Assembly (NCBI RefSeq): GCF_000227115.2
Contig: NC_016488.1
Location: 1-64,000, forward strand
Source of the DNA: Naumovozyma dairenensis CBS 421
Taxonomy: Eukaryota > Ascomycota > Saccharomycetes > Saccharomycetales > Saccharomycetaceae
Length of the DNA: 64,000 bases
Direction: 5' to 3'
Positions 50,721 through 62,035 of this stretch are shown in pieces (position 1 is the stretch's first letter; each line of letters starts with the position of its first letter). The translations under genes and the position numbers were made by a program. The notes under the pieces were generated by a model. The model saw nothing but the letters and a program-made list of their open reading frames with translations. It had not been told where the DNA came from and searched no databases.

Positions 50721-51130
50721 ATTTAAAGCACTTCAGCAGCTGATCTTGCACTATGCTAACAACTGACCAATCTACAAAACAATAGGAAAGAATTCAATTG
50801 AATTGAAGAACAGATCAACAACAATTTTGTTCCAACAACTTTGTTTCAACAACTTTATTTTACTTGATTGCAATTGAGAAATGTTTCCCAAACGCGCCTC
50901 TTTGTTTACATTACTAAAAACGCGTCAACTGAAGAATATAAACTATTTCATCTCGAAGAATTATTATCATATCAATTTTGCATCTAGTTCGTTCTTCTTT
51001 CCATTACAATAGATTAGAATAAGCAGGCCCAGTATCCAGAGCATTCACCCATTTTCAAGATCACAGCTCAGTTTATCTGCTATTGAAAAGACTTCGAGTG
51101 AGTGAAAGCGACAGACAAAGAAAACAACCG
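50721..51130. other. Divergent promoter: NBP1-like gene / DPB2
   Basis: 410 bp with an MCB element (listed separately) and a GTTTCAACAACTTT/GTTCCAACAACTTT near-duplicate at about 50829-50858. Confidence 0.5.
50892..50925. promoter_or_regulatory. MCB (MluI cell-cycle box) upstream of DPB2
   Basis: ACGCGT at 50920-50925, with a second ACGCG at 50892-50896, about 210 bp upstream of the DPB2 ATG. MBF control of DNA polymerase subunit genes is known in S. cerevisiae. Confidence 0.65.
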
Positions 51131-53245
51131 ATGACAGGAACAACAACTTTATTTGCAACGGGGAACGTCCTTCCAGTAAAGATTCAACCTCCATTGCTAA
51201 GACCCATGGCATACAGAATATTATCCAAGAAATTTGGTCTCAGTATCAAATCAGATGGTCTTGCGTCATTAGCTGAATTCATTGGATTGACATTTGGTAG
51301 TAATTGGAAGAAAAGTAGTGATACTTTAAAGTTTTTGGAAAATTTTGCCACTATTTGGAAACAACAAGAAAGAGGACTGTTTGTGGATCAAATTGGTGTT
51401 AATGAAGTTATTTTGGAAATGAAAGAAAGAGAAAAGACTGAATTACAAGAACTTTCTCAATCGCATGCACATGGAAAGATGCAAAAAAGCCTTGCAAGGA
51501 AACATAGCAATATTATTGATAATTTCGTTGGAAATCATAACACTAACATCGATGATCATGATATTCCAATGGATATTGATGATATAAACGATCTCGAACC
51601 TTCGAATGATAAAAAGGAACAATTAAATTGGAAAGATTATTTCAAAGTTATTAATGCACATGATCAACAAAGATTTATTTATAATTCCATGAAAATGCAA
51701 TTCCAATTCCAACCAAATAAAAAGAAAAAACAAGGCATTAATTCCAACTTATTACATCTCAAACTACCCAATATTCTATCAAATATATCGCTTTTCCAAA
51801 CAAGATATTATCTAAATAAAGAGAGAATAATGAGAAATGAAAATTTCCAAAATACTGATTCATTCAATCCCTTATCTTCCATGATCCACATGAAAAATGA
51901 TCTTACAACAACTACTACCACTACTACTACGAATCAAACTGAAAATATATCATCATACATGTCAATAACTCCAATTAAAAATTTATTAGGACGTGATGGT
52001 AAAAATTTCTTAATCTTGGGGTTATTAAAGAAAAACTCAAAGGGAAATTGGTCCATTGAAGATCCTTCATCATCTATTGAAATTGAAATATCTCAAACCA
52101 CTCCAACTCCTGGCGTATATTACGTCCCAGGTTGTATTGTATTAGCTGAAGGTATATATTTCTCCGTGGGTAATAAATTCCATGTCATTTCAATGACATT
52201 ACCACCTGCTGAAAGAAGAGAAATTACTTTGGATGCCATTGGCAATCTAGATTTATTAGGAATGCATAATATATCAAATGAAAACTATATAGCAAGATTA
52301 GATTCAGATTTGAAAATAAGATTACATTTCTTAGAAAAGGAATTAGAAGATCATAGATTCATAATATTGGGTGGTGATCTTTTCCTTGATGAACTAACCA
52401 CATTGGAAGCTCTACGGAAAGTTTTTGATAAAATAAATGATGATCCACCAACTATAATCATTTTCCAAGGTTCATTCACATCAATACCAATTCATGCATC
52501 CATGACAAGTAGAAATATAAGTTCCACAACACAATATAAAAATAATTTCGATTTGTTGGCTAATTTATTGTCTAACTATGAAAATATTATCAATGAATGC
52601 ACATTAATTTTCATTCCAGGGGTTAATGATCCATGGGGGTCAATGGTCTCTCTAGGTGCTACAGGTCCAATACCACAAAATAAAATCCCATCATATTTCA
52701 TTAATAGAATGAATAGAATTTGTAAAAATATCATTTGGGGATCAAATCCTACTCGTATCTTATATTTATCTCAAGAAATTGTCATAATGAGAGATGATAT
52801 GGCTGATAGATTTAAAAGAAATAGTATCACTTTCCCCATGCAAGAAGAAATGAAACAACAACATATATTAGAATTACAAGAACAATTAAATAAATTATCA
52901 GTAGATGATACAATATCTATTAATCAATTAATTAATAACGAGGGTCAATTAAATTCAAAAGTGAAAGAATCAAGAAGATTGGTGAAAACAATTTTAGATC
53001 AGGGTCATTTATCGCCATTCATTACAAATATACGTCCAGTCATTTGGGATTTAGAACATTCTTTAACATTATATCCAATACCTTCCACTATGATCATTTG
53101 TGATTTATCTAGTCCACAATTCGATTTGACTTACAACGGTTGTAAATCAATAAATCCAGGTAGATTCATGCATAAGAGAAGAGCAAGATACGTCGAATAT
53201 AAACCTTCTTTGAAGAAAATTACTCAAGAAGAAGTATATTTTTAA
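51131..53245 (+). CDS. DPB2: DNA polymerase epsilon subunit B
   Basis: A 704-residue homologue of S. cerevisiae Dpb2 (YPR175W, 689 residues), the essential second subunit of the leading-strand polymerase that ties it to CMG/GINS. The start is ATG 51131 (TGTTTL...); the frame is open 16 codons further upstream but with no ATG. N-terminal ATGNVLPVKIQPPLLRPMAYRI, then SIKSDGLASLAEFIGL, KQQERGLFVDQIGV. Central OB-type region with MSITPIKNLLGRD and YYVPGCIVLAEGIYFSVGN. C-terminal inactive phosphoesterase-like domain with HFIILGGDLF-type strand (HRFIILGGDLFLDEL), FIPGVNDPWGS, QFDLTYNGCKSINPG. Convergent with BET2. Confidence 0.96.
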   Translation: MTGTTTLFATGNVLPVKIQPPLLRPMAYRILSKKFGLSIKSDGLASLAEFIGLTFGSNWKKSSDTLKFLENFATIWKQQERGLFVDQIGVNEVILEMKEREKTELQELSQSHAHGKMQKSLARKHSNIIDNFVGNHNTNIDDHDIPMDIDDINDLEPSNDKKEQLNWKDYFKVINAHDQQRFIYNSMKMQFQFQPNKKKKQGINSNLLHLKLPNILSNISLFQTRYYLNKERIMRNENFQNTDSFNPLSSMIHMKNDLTTTTTTTTTNQTENISSYMSITPIKNLLGRDGKNFLILGLLKKNSKGNWSIEDPSSSIEIEISQTTPTPGVYYVPGCIVLAEGIYFSVGNKFHVISMTLPPAERREITLDAIGNLDLLGMHNISNENYIARLDSDLKIRLHFLEKELEDHRFIILGGDLFLDELTTLEALRKVFDKINDDPPTIIIFQGSFTSIPIHASMTSRNISSTTQYKNNFDLLANLLSNYENIINECTLIFIPGVNDPWGSMVSLGATGPIPQNKIPSYFINRMNRICKNIIWGSNPTRILYLSQEIVIMRDDMADRFKRNSITFPMQEEMKQQHILELQEQLNKLSVDDTISINQLINNEGQLNSKVKESRRLVKTILDQGHLSPFITNIRPVIWDLEHSLTLYPIPSTMIICDLSSPQFDLTYNGCKSINPGRFMHKRRARYVEYKPSLKKITQEEVYF

Positions 53246-53391
53246 ACAAAATTACGTACATACATGCATTATAGGTACTTTGTTTACCAATGAGATATAT
53301 ATAACAGCCTCGTTTTATAGATAAAACAATGTCATCTCTAATCCTTTTTTTTTTTCCTTGAGAAATGTGGGTATGTGTGGTTTGGTTCACC

Positions 53392-54366
53392 TTAATATGG
53401 ATATTTTTTAAACTTACTTGTAATATCACTTGGCATACAATATTTAGGATCAATTGGTTTCAATTCTTCAAACCCCATTAAACTTAACCCTGTAAGACCG
53501 AACAAAGTATGAAATACATCAACTTCATTATCAGGTCTATCACTTATACCACCTTGTGTTTCATCTTGACATTTTAAAATGAATTCTCTCAATTTTTTAA
53601 AATTTATCCAATTTAATCGATCAATAATAGACAATGAAGATAATACCCACCAACTATAGCATACATCTGGTAATTTACTTGGTCTTCCATTTAACCCACC
53701 TTCTGGTAATTGTCTTTCACATAACCACCATCCAATTTTTTGTATTTGTTTTGATGTTAACCTATCCAATGAATTAGTAATAGCCAATGTAGCCAAACAA
53801 GTAAATGATTGAGCTGCATGACTTTCTGCTCCTGGACATAGACCAAACCCACCATCAAAATTATAACATTTCAATATAAAATTAACAGCAGGTTCTACCA
53901 CTTCAGGTGTCAATTTACCCAATATGGATAAGGCACTCAATGCCGTATATACAAATCTTGTATCAACTTCACCAAATCTATCCCCTTGAAAAGAACCATC
54001 TTCCAATTGATTACTTGTAATAAACGCCACACATTTCTCAAATTGTTCATCAGACAATCTATGAAGGGACTCATATGTAGCTAATATTTGGATCCCAGAT
54101 AGCGTCGATAAAAGATGAGCATCATGACGATGGAAGGGACCAAAGCCACCAGTTTTATCATCCCAACAAGATAAGACAAATTTAATCACTTGTTCTTTAT
54201 CAAATTTATCTTGAGCATCAAGGATGTAGAGTGCTGTAAGTCCCCAATAGACACCATTTAATCGTAAATGTTCAGAAAGCCAGTATTCTAGATCATTCTG
54301 CTTTTTATCTAAGGATTCTATATATGCAATATGTTTCTCTTTGAGCAATTGCAATGGTTGGGACAT
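53392..54366 (-). CDS. BET2: Rab geranylgeranyltransferase (GGTase II) beta subunit
   Basis: A 324-residue homologue of S. cerevisiae Bet2 (YPR176C, 325 residues). With Bet4 and Mrs6 it geranylgeranylates Ypt1/Sec4. Prenyltransferase alpha-alpha barrel with repeated internal units: DDKTGGFGPFHRHDAHLLST, LEDGSFQGDRFGEVDTRFVY, NFDGGFGLCPGAESHAAQSF and CQDETQGGISDRPDNEVDVF. Zinc ligands are visible as Asp and Cys in LPDVCYSWW (about 240-246) and His in VFHTLFGLTGL (about 292). Confidence 0.96.
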   Translation of the reverse strand: MSQPLQLLKEKHIAYIESLDKKQNDLEYWLSEHLRLNGVYWGLTALYILDAQDKFDKEQVIKFVLSCWDDKTGGFGPFHRHDAHLLSTLSGIQILATYESLHRLSDEQFEKCVAFITSNQLEDGSFQGDRFGEVDTRFVYTALSALSILGKLTPEVVEPAVNFILKCYNFDGGFGLCPGAESHAAQSFTCLATLAITNSLDRLTSKQIQKIGWWLCERQLPEGGLNGRPSKLPDVCYSWWVLSSLSIIDRLNWINFKKLREFILKCQDETQGGISDRPDNEVDVFHTLFGLTGLSLMGFEELKPIDPKYCMPSDITSKFKKYPY

Positions 54367-54579
54367 TTGTATTTCCTTCGTTATTATTCCTTCTTTTCCT
54401 GGTGTCTTGTTTCATTTAATGCTGTCAAGTTGTTAATATTAACATTCTTGTCCATTATTATTTTATTAATGTTAATTAACTGAAAAATAAAAAGATCATC
54501 TCAAAAAGATCAAGAAACAAAAGCCTTTCAAAATGGCAAACCCATAGAAACCAATATAGATCTACAAATTGAAGCTATT

Positions 54580-55998
54580 ATGTCGAAGGATAAAGGAGTT
54601 TCTTTAACAGATTTGAAGGTTGATATCGATTATAAGCAAACCGGGCAAGAAGAAAGTGTAGGAGATGCCTTAAGAAGACTGGAATTCCAAAGGCAAGAAA
54701 AATTACATATTGTCCCTGTTGATGATACAGAGGTTCGTCAAGTGCTTCGATTCCTTGGTGAACAAGAGGAGAAGACTAATCAGGAAGACAATTTCAGCAG
54801 AAGGGAAAGATTAGCTGAGTTATTCTTTCTTAACAAGGATTATCTAACGAAATATAAGAATTCTAATCTTTTCAAAGGTACTATTGATTTGAATGAGGAG
54901 AAGAAAGATAATGACTTCGACGATGATGATGAGGAGTTCTATACACCAGCTAATGAATCACTGATCGAGGCAAGGAAATATATTCTTCGATATAGTATTG
55001 ATAAATCAAGAGATAAGTTACGAGAACAAAAAGAAAAGGCAATTAATTTTAATATAGTTACAGAATTAAAATCAAGAAGAGGGTTGTATGAAAAAATCAA
55101 ACAAATCGAACTGGTTGGATCTGAAGTTGTATCTACCAGACCTGTGTCAAAAATAAGAATAAATTCAGATGGTTCTTCAAGTGTATGTGGGACTTGGGCA
55201 GGTGATGTAAAAATACTGGAGCCCAAATCATTGAAAACTATTGCAAGTCTTCCGAGCGTCCACGATGGTAAAATAGGTGGGCTAGACTGGAACACTTCGT
55301 ATGATTTGATAGTGAGTGGAGCAGAAGATGCATTAGTTAAACTTCATACTTACAAGGAGGGTCGCCTGGAGACAGCTGCTGTACTTCAAGGCCATGAAGG
55401 TCGTGTAGTAAATGTAAAATTCCATCCCTCGAACAAATTCATTGCAAGTGCATCCTTTGATCAAACATGGCGGTTATGGGATGTCGAAACTGGAGCAGAA
55501 ATACAGCTGCAAGAGGGACATGCCAAAGAAGTTTACGCTTTGGGATTTCAACAAGACGGTGCATTACTTTGTTCTGGTGGTCTAGATAATACTGCTATAA
55601 TATGGGATCTTAGATCTGGTAAATCAATTATGACGCTGAATGGGCATGCTAAACCGATTTATTGTTTAGATTGGTCCCCTAATGGGCACGAAGTTGCAAC
55701 AGGTGGTGGAGATGGTTTAATAAATATATGGGATTTAAGAAAAGCACAAACTCCTCCAAATATATTACCTGCTCATAGTAATATTGTCAGTGATTTACAT
55801 TATGAAAGGTCACAAGGGAGATACCTTGTTTCGTGTGGGTATGATAGATGTATCAATTTTTTCAGCTCTGACAGCTGGAGAAAAATCTGTAGTAAAGAGG
55901 GACATACGGATAAGATACTTAGCGTTGACTCATCTGACAATGCAGACTATATGCTAAGTTCCGGTTGGAACAGATCAATCAAATTATGGCAAAGATAA
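54580..55998 (+). CDS. PRP4: U4/U6 snRNP WD40 protein Prp4
   Basis: A 472-residue homologue of S. cerevisiae Prp4 (YPR178W, 465 residues), a splicing factor of the U4/U6 and tri-snRNP. N-terminal SFM-like helical domain, with DDTEVRQVLRFLGEQEE and RRERLAELFF, followed by an acidic patch and a linker. Then come seven WD repeats: VCGTWAGDVKI, LDWNTSYDLIVSGAEDALVKL, HPSNKFIASASFDQTWRLWD, FQQDGALLCSGGLDNTAIIWD, WSPNGHEVATGGGDGLINIWD, GYDRCINFF, and the end SSGWNRSIKLWQR. ATG 54580 directly begins MSKDKGVSL. Confidence 0.95.
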   Translation: MSKDKGVSLTDLKVDIDYKQTGQEESVGDALRRLEFQRQEKLHIVPVDDTEVRQVLRFLGEQEEKTNQEDNFSRRERLAELFFLNKDYLTKYKNSNLFKGTIDLNEEKKDNDFDDDDEEFYTPANESLIEARKYILRYSIDKSRDKLREQKEKAINFNIVTELKSRRGLYEKIKQIELVGSEVVSTRPVSKIRINSDGSSSVCGTWAGDVKILEPKSLKTIASLPSVHDGKIGGLDWNTSYDLIVSGAEDALVKLHTYKEGRLETAAVLQGHEGRVVNVKFHPSNKFIASASFDQTWRLWDVETGAEIQLQEGHAKEVYALGFQQDGALLCSGGLDNTAIIWDLRSGKSIMTLNGHAKPIYCLDWSPNGHEVATGGGDGLINIWDLRKAQTPPNILPAHSNIVSDLHYERSQGRYLVSCGYDRCINFFSSDSWRKICSKEGHTDKILSVDSSDNADYMLSSGWNRSIKLWQR

Positions 55999-56119
55999 AT
56001 TATACCTACCAACTTAATGCATTGTATATATTATATTTATAGAAATATGCTTTATAGAATTTTCTTCGAAAAACAAATTCATGTTTTCCAATATATATAT
56101 TTCATTATTTATTTTCTAA

Positions 56120-58030
56120 TTAGCGTTTATTTCCTGTGGGACGTATTCTTGGGGTTGGAATATTGCTTAGTCTTTCTTGCACCGAGGACATATCATTTTT
56201 CAAATTCAAATATTCAGACTTTTCTATTCGTAATACATTTTGCATTTCATCAATTTTTTGAAGTAAACCATCCTTCTCCATCGCATTTTTATCAATTGTT
56301 TCCTTTATTGAAATTTCCGAAGTAGTAATTTCATGTACAGTTGACTCTGTCTCCTTTTGTAGATCAGCTATTGACTTTTCTGCTCTTTCAATCTCCTTTT
56401 GCATATATTCATTTTCTGACTCCCTAAATTTATTAACATCTTCTGATTTCTCAATTGCGTCACACACTTCTAGTTTAGACACATATAATTCCCTGAGTTT
56501 ATTATAGTCCCCACCTTTTTCTCCCAAATCTTGTAAATGCTTTTCAAACTGTCTTTCTAACTTGCTAATGATTTCCTTATAATTCGATATCTCTTTTTCC
56601 ATTTTATTTACAGAATCCGTATTAACTCTCAGTTTCGTCATGGAATTTGAGTATTTTGCATTGATTTTGGACCTTTCATCATTATAAAGATCAATATGGC
56701 TATTCTGTATAGGATTTAAAGATTTATAGTCATTCAGTTCTTGTCTTTGAAGTTCGATTGCCTTATATTTATCGCCTATTGATTGGAGAAGTTTGTGTGT
56801 GATGATTCCGCTTGATAAATGATAGTCTACATCAGAGGAATCATCCCCTGTGCTGATACCAGTCAACTGTGACATATCCTGTTTCAGTGGGTTTGTTGAA
56901 TATTGATTTTTGACTCTTTTGGTATTATAAAATGGTATTTTTTTAGTAGTAGTTTGAATGTTCCCTTTATCCTGTTTTTGGCGACCTCTCTTTTTAGTAG
57001 CAAACGCTTCCTCCAAGTCGTCTTCGACTTGTGTATAATGGACTTCAGTGAGTAAGGATCTCTCAACATCCATCGAAGTATAATCCTTTATAGGGTACAT
57101 GTCAGGTAATGGCCATGGGATACTTGGATCTTCCAACCAATCCAGTAGATAATTAAGATTTTGTGCATATATGGGTCTTAAATCAGGAGGCAACGTTCCT
57201 ACTCGATCTCTCAATATCACTACTGCTGCAGTAACTTTCTCCAAATATTTCTCACTTGATTTACCATATTTTTTACCAAAATAGGCGCTACAATGATCTA
57301 TTGAATTTATCGTGATTAATCTTACAATAGGAGCCTTTGCAGTTTTCCCCCTACCATTTCTTAAATGTTTTAAAATCTGTTGAATATCAGCATCATTGGT
57401 AGCTACAGTGTTGTCAAGTGCAATTAACATATCAAATTGATTGGGATCCTTAATGGGGAATTTAGATTTGTCCCAATTCTTAGAGGGGAAGATGTGACAA
57501 ATACACGAATGAGATTTTGGTTTTTGTTTAGACTTGATTGAGTTACCGTCATATCTCTTGATATTTACTTTATTACCCAGAAGTAAAGCCTCTAGTAAAT
57601 CCATTGTTCTACCTGGTCTACATACAATAGCAGTATTAGTTTCATATTCTTGTACTAAATTGATCAAATCTCTTAATGCAGCAAATTTACCACTTGTTTC
57701 GACCATATGTAATGGTACATCCTTGGTAATCAATGATTTTGGTAGAAAATGGTCTATTAGTAGGAATGGATGCGTTGATACCAACTCACTATTTGTACAC
57801 ATTGTTCTCATTGATTCGAGGACTACATCTTCTTTATAATCTTCCGTTTCGAAATATCTAAGAATATCAGAATAATGTAAAGATACAATTTGATCAGTGA
57901 GTTCTTTTTGATAAAGAGACATGGTCGTGGGTAGCCAATAGTCTCCAGATGTGTTCCCTGACACACCTAACGTTCTTGCATCTGCGATGGATGGGATAGG
58001 TTTGGTATCCAATATTTTTAGTAAATCCAT
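56120..58030 (-). CDS. HDA3: Hda1 histone deacetylase complex subunit Hda3
   Basis: A 636-residue homologue of S. cerevisiae Hda3 (YPR179C, 655 residues), which with Hda2 forms the DNA-binding arm of the Hda1 complex. The start is ATG 58030 (MDLLKILDTKPIPS), which matches the family start exactly; the frame is open eleven codons further but lacks an ATG. The conserved N-terminal helicase-like DUF domain contains GNTSGDYWLPTTMSLYQKEL, LVQEYETNTAIVCRPGRTMD, DMLIALDN, and AAVVILRDRVGTLPPDLRP. A linker leads to TNPLKQDMSQLTGI and LSSGIITHKL, then a long coiled coil (about 430-610). Confidence 0.95.
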   Translation of the reverse strand: MDLLKILDTKPIPSIADARTLGVSGNTSGDYWLPTTMSLYQKELTDQIVSLHYSDILRYFETEDYKEDVVLESMRTMCTNSELVSTHPFLLIDHFLPKSLITKDVPLHMVETSGKFAALRDLINLVQEYETNTAIVCRPGRTMDLLEALLLGNKVNIKRYDGNSIKSKQKPKSHSCICHIFPSKNWDKSKFPIKDPNQFDMLIALDNTVATNDADIQQILKHLRNGRGKTAKAPIVRLITINSIDHCSAYFGKKYGKSSEKYLEKVTAAVVILRDRVGTLPPDLRPIYAQNLNYLLDWLEDPSIPWPLPDMYPIKDYTSMDVERSLLTEVHYTQVEDDLEEAFATKKRGRQKQDKGNIQTTTKKIPFYNTKRVKNQYSTNPLKQDMSQLTGISTGDDSSDVDYHLSSGIITHKLLQSIGDKYKAIELQRQELNDYKSLNPIQNSHIDLYNDERSKINAKYSNSMTKLRVNTDSVNKMEKEISNYKEIISKLERQFEKHLQDLGEKGGDYNKLRELYVSKLEVCDAIEKSEDVNKFRESENEYMQKEIERAEKSIADLQKETESTVHEITTSEISIKETIDKNAMEKDGLLQKIDEMQNVLRIEKSEYLNLKNDMSSVQERLSNIPTPRIRPTGNKR

Positions 58031-58348
58031 ACTCAATCGTATAGTCCCGGGTGTAAAGAACAATTATTATCTAAGTGAATGGTTTTAGAATATTGAAAAG
58101 AATACTTTGATGAGTAGCAAATTGTATATTAACCTCTTATGTTGCACTTTGCAAGTCATTAAACTGTAGTTATATCCCAACTGCGAAATAAAACTTTTTC
58201 TCGACATATGTATATTACATAAATTAATTTAGAAGGTTTTATAGATAAATGTACGAAAGGATGATGAAACAAAAAGATCACCCACGAAAGGGCAAAGGCC
58301 ATTGAGAAAGAAGCAGTTTGCAAAATCAAAGCAATCAGGAAAAGGGAT
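58031..58348. other. Divergent promoter HDA3/AOS1
   Basis: 318 bp, AT-rich. No motif stood out and no gene is present. Confidence 0.4.
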
Positions 58349-59413
58349 ATGTCGATGACTCAACCACAGAAGGCCACAACTGGTGAACTTAATAAGTTAA
58401 GCGAAGATGAAATCGCTCTTTATGATAGACAGATCAGATTATGGGGGATGGCAGCTCAAGCCAATATGAGATCAGCTAAAGTTTTACTTGTCAATTTAGG
58501 TTCCCTTGGTACAGAGATCACTAAGAATATTGTTCTGAGCGGTATTGGCCATTTGACTATCTTAGACTCTCATATTGTCACTGAAGAAGATTTGGGTTCT
58601 CAATTCTTTCTGTCGAAGGATGATGTGGGAAAGAGTCGATTGGATGCTGTTGGCTCTAAAATTAAGGATTTAAATCCAAAGGTTACTTTAGAATTTGATA
58701 ATGGTGTTGTTGAGTGCAAGAACAAAGAATATTTTAGCCAATTTGACTTGATCATTGGGACCGAATTAAATAAAACCCGATCTACTGAACTTAATAAGAT
58801 TACAAGAAGCTTGAAAACCCCATTATATTTAGCAGCATCTAATGGATTGTTTTCATATATATTTGTTGATTTAATTCAATTTGATGCAGTTGATGAGAAA
58901 ATACAAAGTATGAAACCTACCACGATTGGAAAAGTATCATCTAATAGAGAAATCATTGATGTACAGACATATAAAGCCGAAGATGATGAGAAAATTGTTC
59001 ATGAAAAGATAACAACAAGAAACTATTATAAATCATTCGAAGATATGTTACAAACAGCTACATTAGAGGGTAAATTAAACAAGAGACAATTGAAAAAAGT
59101 TTCTAGTCTGCTACCTTTGACATTTACATCTCTTGTATCTGACATACCAATTGAAACTTTAAGTCAAGAGAAACTACAAGAACTTGTTATCCAAGTATGT
59201 GAGAAATTGGGTCTAGCGACATCTAATATTTCGAATGAATATGTAGAACAATTCCAAAGACAAACTAATACGGAGTTTGCCCCTGTATCTGCAATCATTG
59301 GTGGGGCACTCTCACAAGATGTCATCAATATCCTTGGGAAAAAACAAGCACCATTAAATAATTTTATTATTTTTGATGGGATTACATTAGAAATGAGAAT
59401 CTTCGAACTATGA
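58349..59413 (+). CDS. AOS1: SUMO E1 subunit Aos1
   Basis: A 354-residue homologue of S. cerevisiae Aos1 (YPR180W, 347 residues). With Uba2 it adenylates and activates Smt3. Rossmann/ThiF fold: EDEIALYDRQIRLWGMAAQ, LLVNLGSLGTEITKNIVLSG, LTILDSHIVTEEDLGSQFFL, GKSRLDAVGSKIKDLNP. A central insert of about 80 residues carries no catalytic Cys, as expected for the Aos1 half (this is on Uba2). The end PVSAIIGGALSQDVINILGKK and FIIFDGITLEM closes the fold. Confidence 0.96.
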   Translation: MSMTQPQKATTGELNKLSEDEIALYDRQIRLWGMAAQANMRSAKVLLVNLGSLGTEITKNIVLSGIGHLTILDSHIVTEEDLGSQFFLSKDDVGKSRLDAVGSKIKDLNPKVTLEFDNGVVECKNKEYFSQFDLIIGTELNKTRSTELNKITRSLKTPLYLAASNGLFSYIFVDLIQFDAVDEKIQSMKPTTIGKVSSNREIIDVQTYKAEDDEKIVHEKITTRNYYKSFEDMLQTATLEGKLNKRQLKKVSSLLPLTFTSLVSDIPIETLSQEKLQELVIQVCEKLGLATSNISNEYVEQFQRQTNTEFAPVSAIIGGALSQDVINILGKKQAPLNNFIIFDGITLEMRIFEL

Positions 59414-59758
59414 TCATGTTTTAAGCGTACTCGGAAGTCCAAGGATACATCTACAAAATACATTCCTGTGTAATATTAAACAATTCTTAAAATCATCATA
59501 AAAACTATTTTATATTGTTGATATTTATCTTTAAATAGATTTAGGTTTTTATAGTATACAGATGATACAAATGTATAGTATTTTCAAAGTATGGTTAACG
59601 TATAAATATAATATCACCGTTTCTTCATTGATGAATCACAACAATTGAGCTCGTCTTTTTTCATTCTCTTTCCTTTGAATTGATTGTCTCTTTGACTTTC
59701 GTCGCTTGTTATGCAAACGATATCGTTTTTTTTCTTGTTCTACATTACATTACCTTTA
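59414..59758. other. Convergent intergenic AOS1/SEC23
   Basis: 345 bp of 3' flanks, AT-rich. No gene. Confidence 0.4.
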
Positions 59759-62035
59759 TTAAGTTTGTCCATTAACAGTGACAGATTGTAGATGTTGCAT
59801 GAAACTTTGTAATGAGACGTCATCAGTTAAGACAATGGCACCACCACCTGCTGCCATATTTTGATAATTATCAGATGGATTCAATTTAGATAATAAAAAT
59901 CTTGCTTGAGATCCACCAGCTTCAGTGTCAATGAATCTTGGTAATGGGAATCTATCAACCAATAAAGAGGCAGCATCTAATTTCGGTTCTTCCAATAATG
60001 ATTTGAAATCAGCATATTGTGGATCATCTTGATAACCAGCTTTCCTCCATTGGGCAATTTGTTCACCATGATATATTAAGATGAAAAAGAATGTATCTAA
60101 TAATAAAATAGTATTTGGTCTTACAGAGACAGAATCTAGTAAAACAGGTTGTGGTTCATCTTCCATTGAATATGATGTTAAAGTTGGTTGGATCATGATT
60201 AATGAATTTGTAGTATCTTCTCTTGTGAATATATGTCTATAAAATGCGGTTTCATCGGGTGAATTATTAAACACACTTAAGAATTGTGATCTTCTTAAAT
60301 AATATGTGAATTGAGGGTATAATGAGAAAAATGGTGGTAACATGAAAGATGATGGATCATCTTTATTATATGTAGCATAACGTTGACATAATTTAATTAA
60401 TGATCTATCAACCCATCTAATGACATCTGCATCATCATCAGCTTCTGCTCTGAAAACAGCAATTCTTGCCATTAATACTGCAGCAGCTTCTTGATCAAAA
60501 GATATTGGCATAGCCTCTGCACCGAATTCAACCATTTGGTTTGCTACAGTGGTAACTCTACAACGGTAGCCACCAGAAGAATGCTGATAATTGGTAATAA
60601 ATTGAGTATAAGCTAAATGAGGTTTACCGTCAGGGGCTGGAGGTGGAACATTAGCATTAGGAATTTCAAAAAAAATAGCGTACGAGTGATGTGGTGATAA
60701 AGAACACATAGTCCAAGTGGAAGTACCACCTATACCTATTTCAGAATCACTGACGTTAGTAGTATCTGGATTTTTCTTCATTGGAGAAGCGTGACCTATT
60801 AAACCCTGTACTTTTAAATCTCTACTTGTCTTCACTGACATTGTACCATTGAATGCCATTGTTAGATAACCTTCTTCATCTTTGGAGAATAATCTTAAAT
60901 ATGATTGTTTGAAAATTGCGGTAGAGAATGCATCTGTTAATAATAAGACACCACCAGTTGCATCAGTTAATTGTTTCATTTCGGACATACCGATTTGATC
61001 ATAACAACCAGCAAATATATCAACAGTATGACTATTAGTGGCAACTCTTTCGGCCAATTGATTATAAAATTTACATGATTTTTTATAATGAGAAGCTCTA
61101 CCTGAATCAATATCATGATGTGATCTTAATGGATCTTTCAATTCTGGATTAACGATTAAACCTGGACCTATAGTACCTGGACCTGCTGAGAATAAGATAA
61201 TTCTTGCAGCAGAAGTGTTATAAGCACCTTGTAACAATAAACTTGCAATGTTTAATGCAGAACCAGTGGCTCTTAACGGTCTATTGTTTGCTGGAATGCC
61301 CCATTGGTCTGGAGATAAATTTTCCAAGAATTGGTTTAATTTAAATTCTATGGATTCTAACGGTAAGAAAAACCTGTTCATAGAAAATGGAGTCACGGAA
61401 GCATTAGGTGCCACACCTACTTTACTGGTTGCTTTTTGACCAGTTAACATTTCTGTTAGTTGACCAATTTCATATTCTCTATCACCTCTAAAGACATTAC
61501 ATTTATTAATAGTTTCATTGTAGAAATCGTGTAATTGAACTACGTTCCCGTAAGTGATAATACCAATGAGAGCGTTTGGTGGTAAAAGAGATAATGAAGT
61601 CATTATAGATTCTTTCAAAGCATCCAAATTTTCTTTTTCTGCCGTAATATCGATGACGAAGAAGAAGATTGGAGGGATTGGTACAGTTTTTTGAGTAATA
61701 TATTCGATGGTAGTGTTTTGCAATTCCATTGGCATACTTTCTTGAGTCATATTACTATAAAGACCAGGTAGTTGATTTCTTACATTACAAATTGGACAAG
61801 TCCAAGAGTTTCCCCTTGGATCAATAGCACAATAAGGGTTTAAAACTGCTTTACATTGAGGACCACCACAAAGGATAGGAGCATGAGAAGCTATTGGTAA
61901 ATCTTCTCTTTCTTTCAATGGAGTGTATAAACAACCTACAGGGACGACGTTTTTGGTTGCATCTGCCTTGTTGTTAGGGAAGACGTTCCATGAGAAACGA
62001 ATCCCATTTATATCTTCATTGGTTTCAAAATCCAT
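59759..62035 (-). CDS. SEC23: COPII coat GTPase-activating subunit Sec23
   Basis: A 758-residue homologue of S. cerevisiae Sec23 (YPR181C, 768 residues), the inner COPII layer that stimulates Sar1 GTP hydrolysis at ER exit sites. Zinc finger with paired Cys ([24 protein letters not shown], about 55-85), trunk ([35 protein letters not shown] segment), beta-sandwich, helical region ([16 protein letters not shown]) and a C-terminal gelsolin-like domain with the Sar1 arginine finger expected in the strand near [11 protein letters not shown]. Confidence 0.97.
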   Translation of the reverse strand: MDFETNEDINGIRFSWNVFPNNKADATKNVVPVGCLYTPLKEREDLPIASHAPILCGGPQCKAVLNPYCAIDPRGNSWTCPICNVRNQLPGLYSNMTQESMPMELQNTTIEYITQKTVPIPPIFFFVIDITAEKENLDALKESIMTSLSLLPPNALIGIITYGNVVQLHDFYNETINKCNVFRGDREYEIGQLTEMLTGQKATSKVGVAPNASVTPFSMNRFFLPLESIEFKLNQFLENLSPDQWGIPANNRPLRATGSALNIASLLLQGAYNTSAARIILFSAGPGTIGPGLIVNPELKDPLRSHHDIDSGRASHYKKSCKFYNQLAERVATNSHTVDIFAGCYDQIGMSEMKQLTDATGGVLLLTDAFSTAIFKQSYLRLFSKDEEGYLTMAFNGTMSVKTSRDLKVQGLIGHASPMKKNPDTTNVSDSEIGIGGTSTWTMCSLSPHHSYAIFFEIPNANVPPPAPDGKPHLAYTQFITNYQHSSGGYRCRVTTVANQMVEFGAEAMPISFDQEAAAVLMARIAVFRAEADDDADVIRWVDRSLIKLCQRYATYNKDDPSSFMLPPFFSLYPQFTYYLRRSQFLSVFNNSPDETAFYRHIFTREDTTNSLIMIQPTLTSYSMEDEPQPVLLDSVSVRPNTILLLDTFFFILIYHGEQIAQWRKAGYQDDPQYADFKSLLEEPKLDAASLLVDRFPLPRFIDTEAGGSQARFLLSKLNPSDNYQNMAAGGGAIVLTDDVSLQSFMQHLQSVTVNGQT

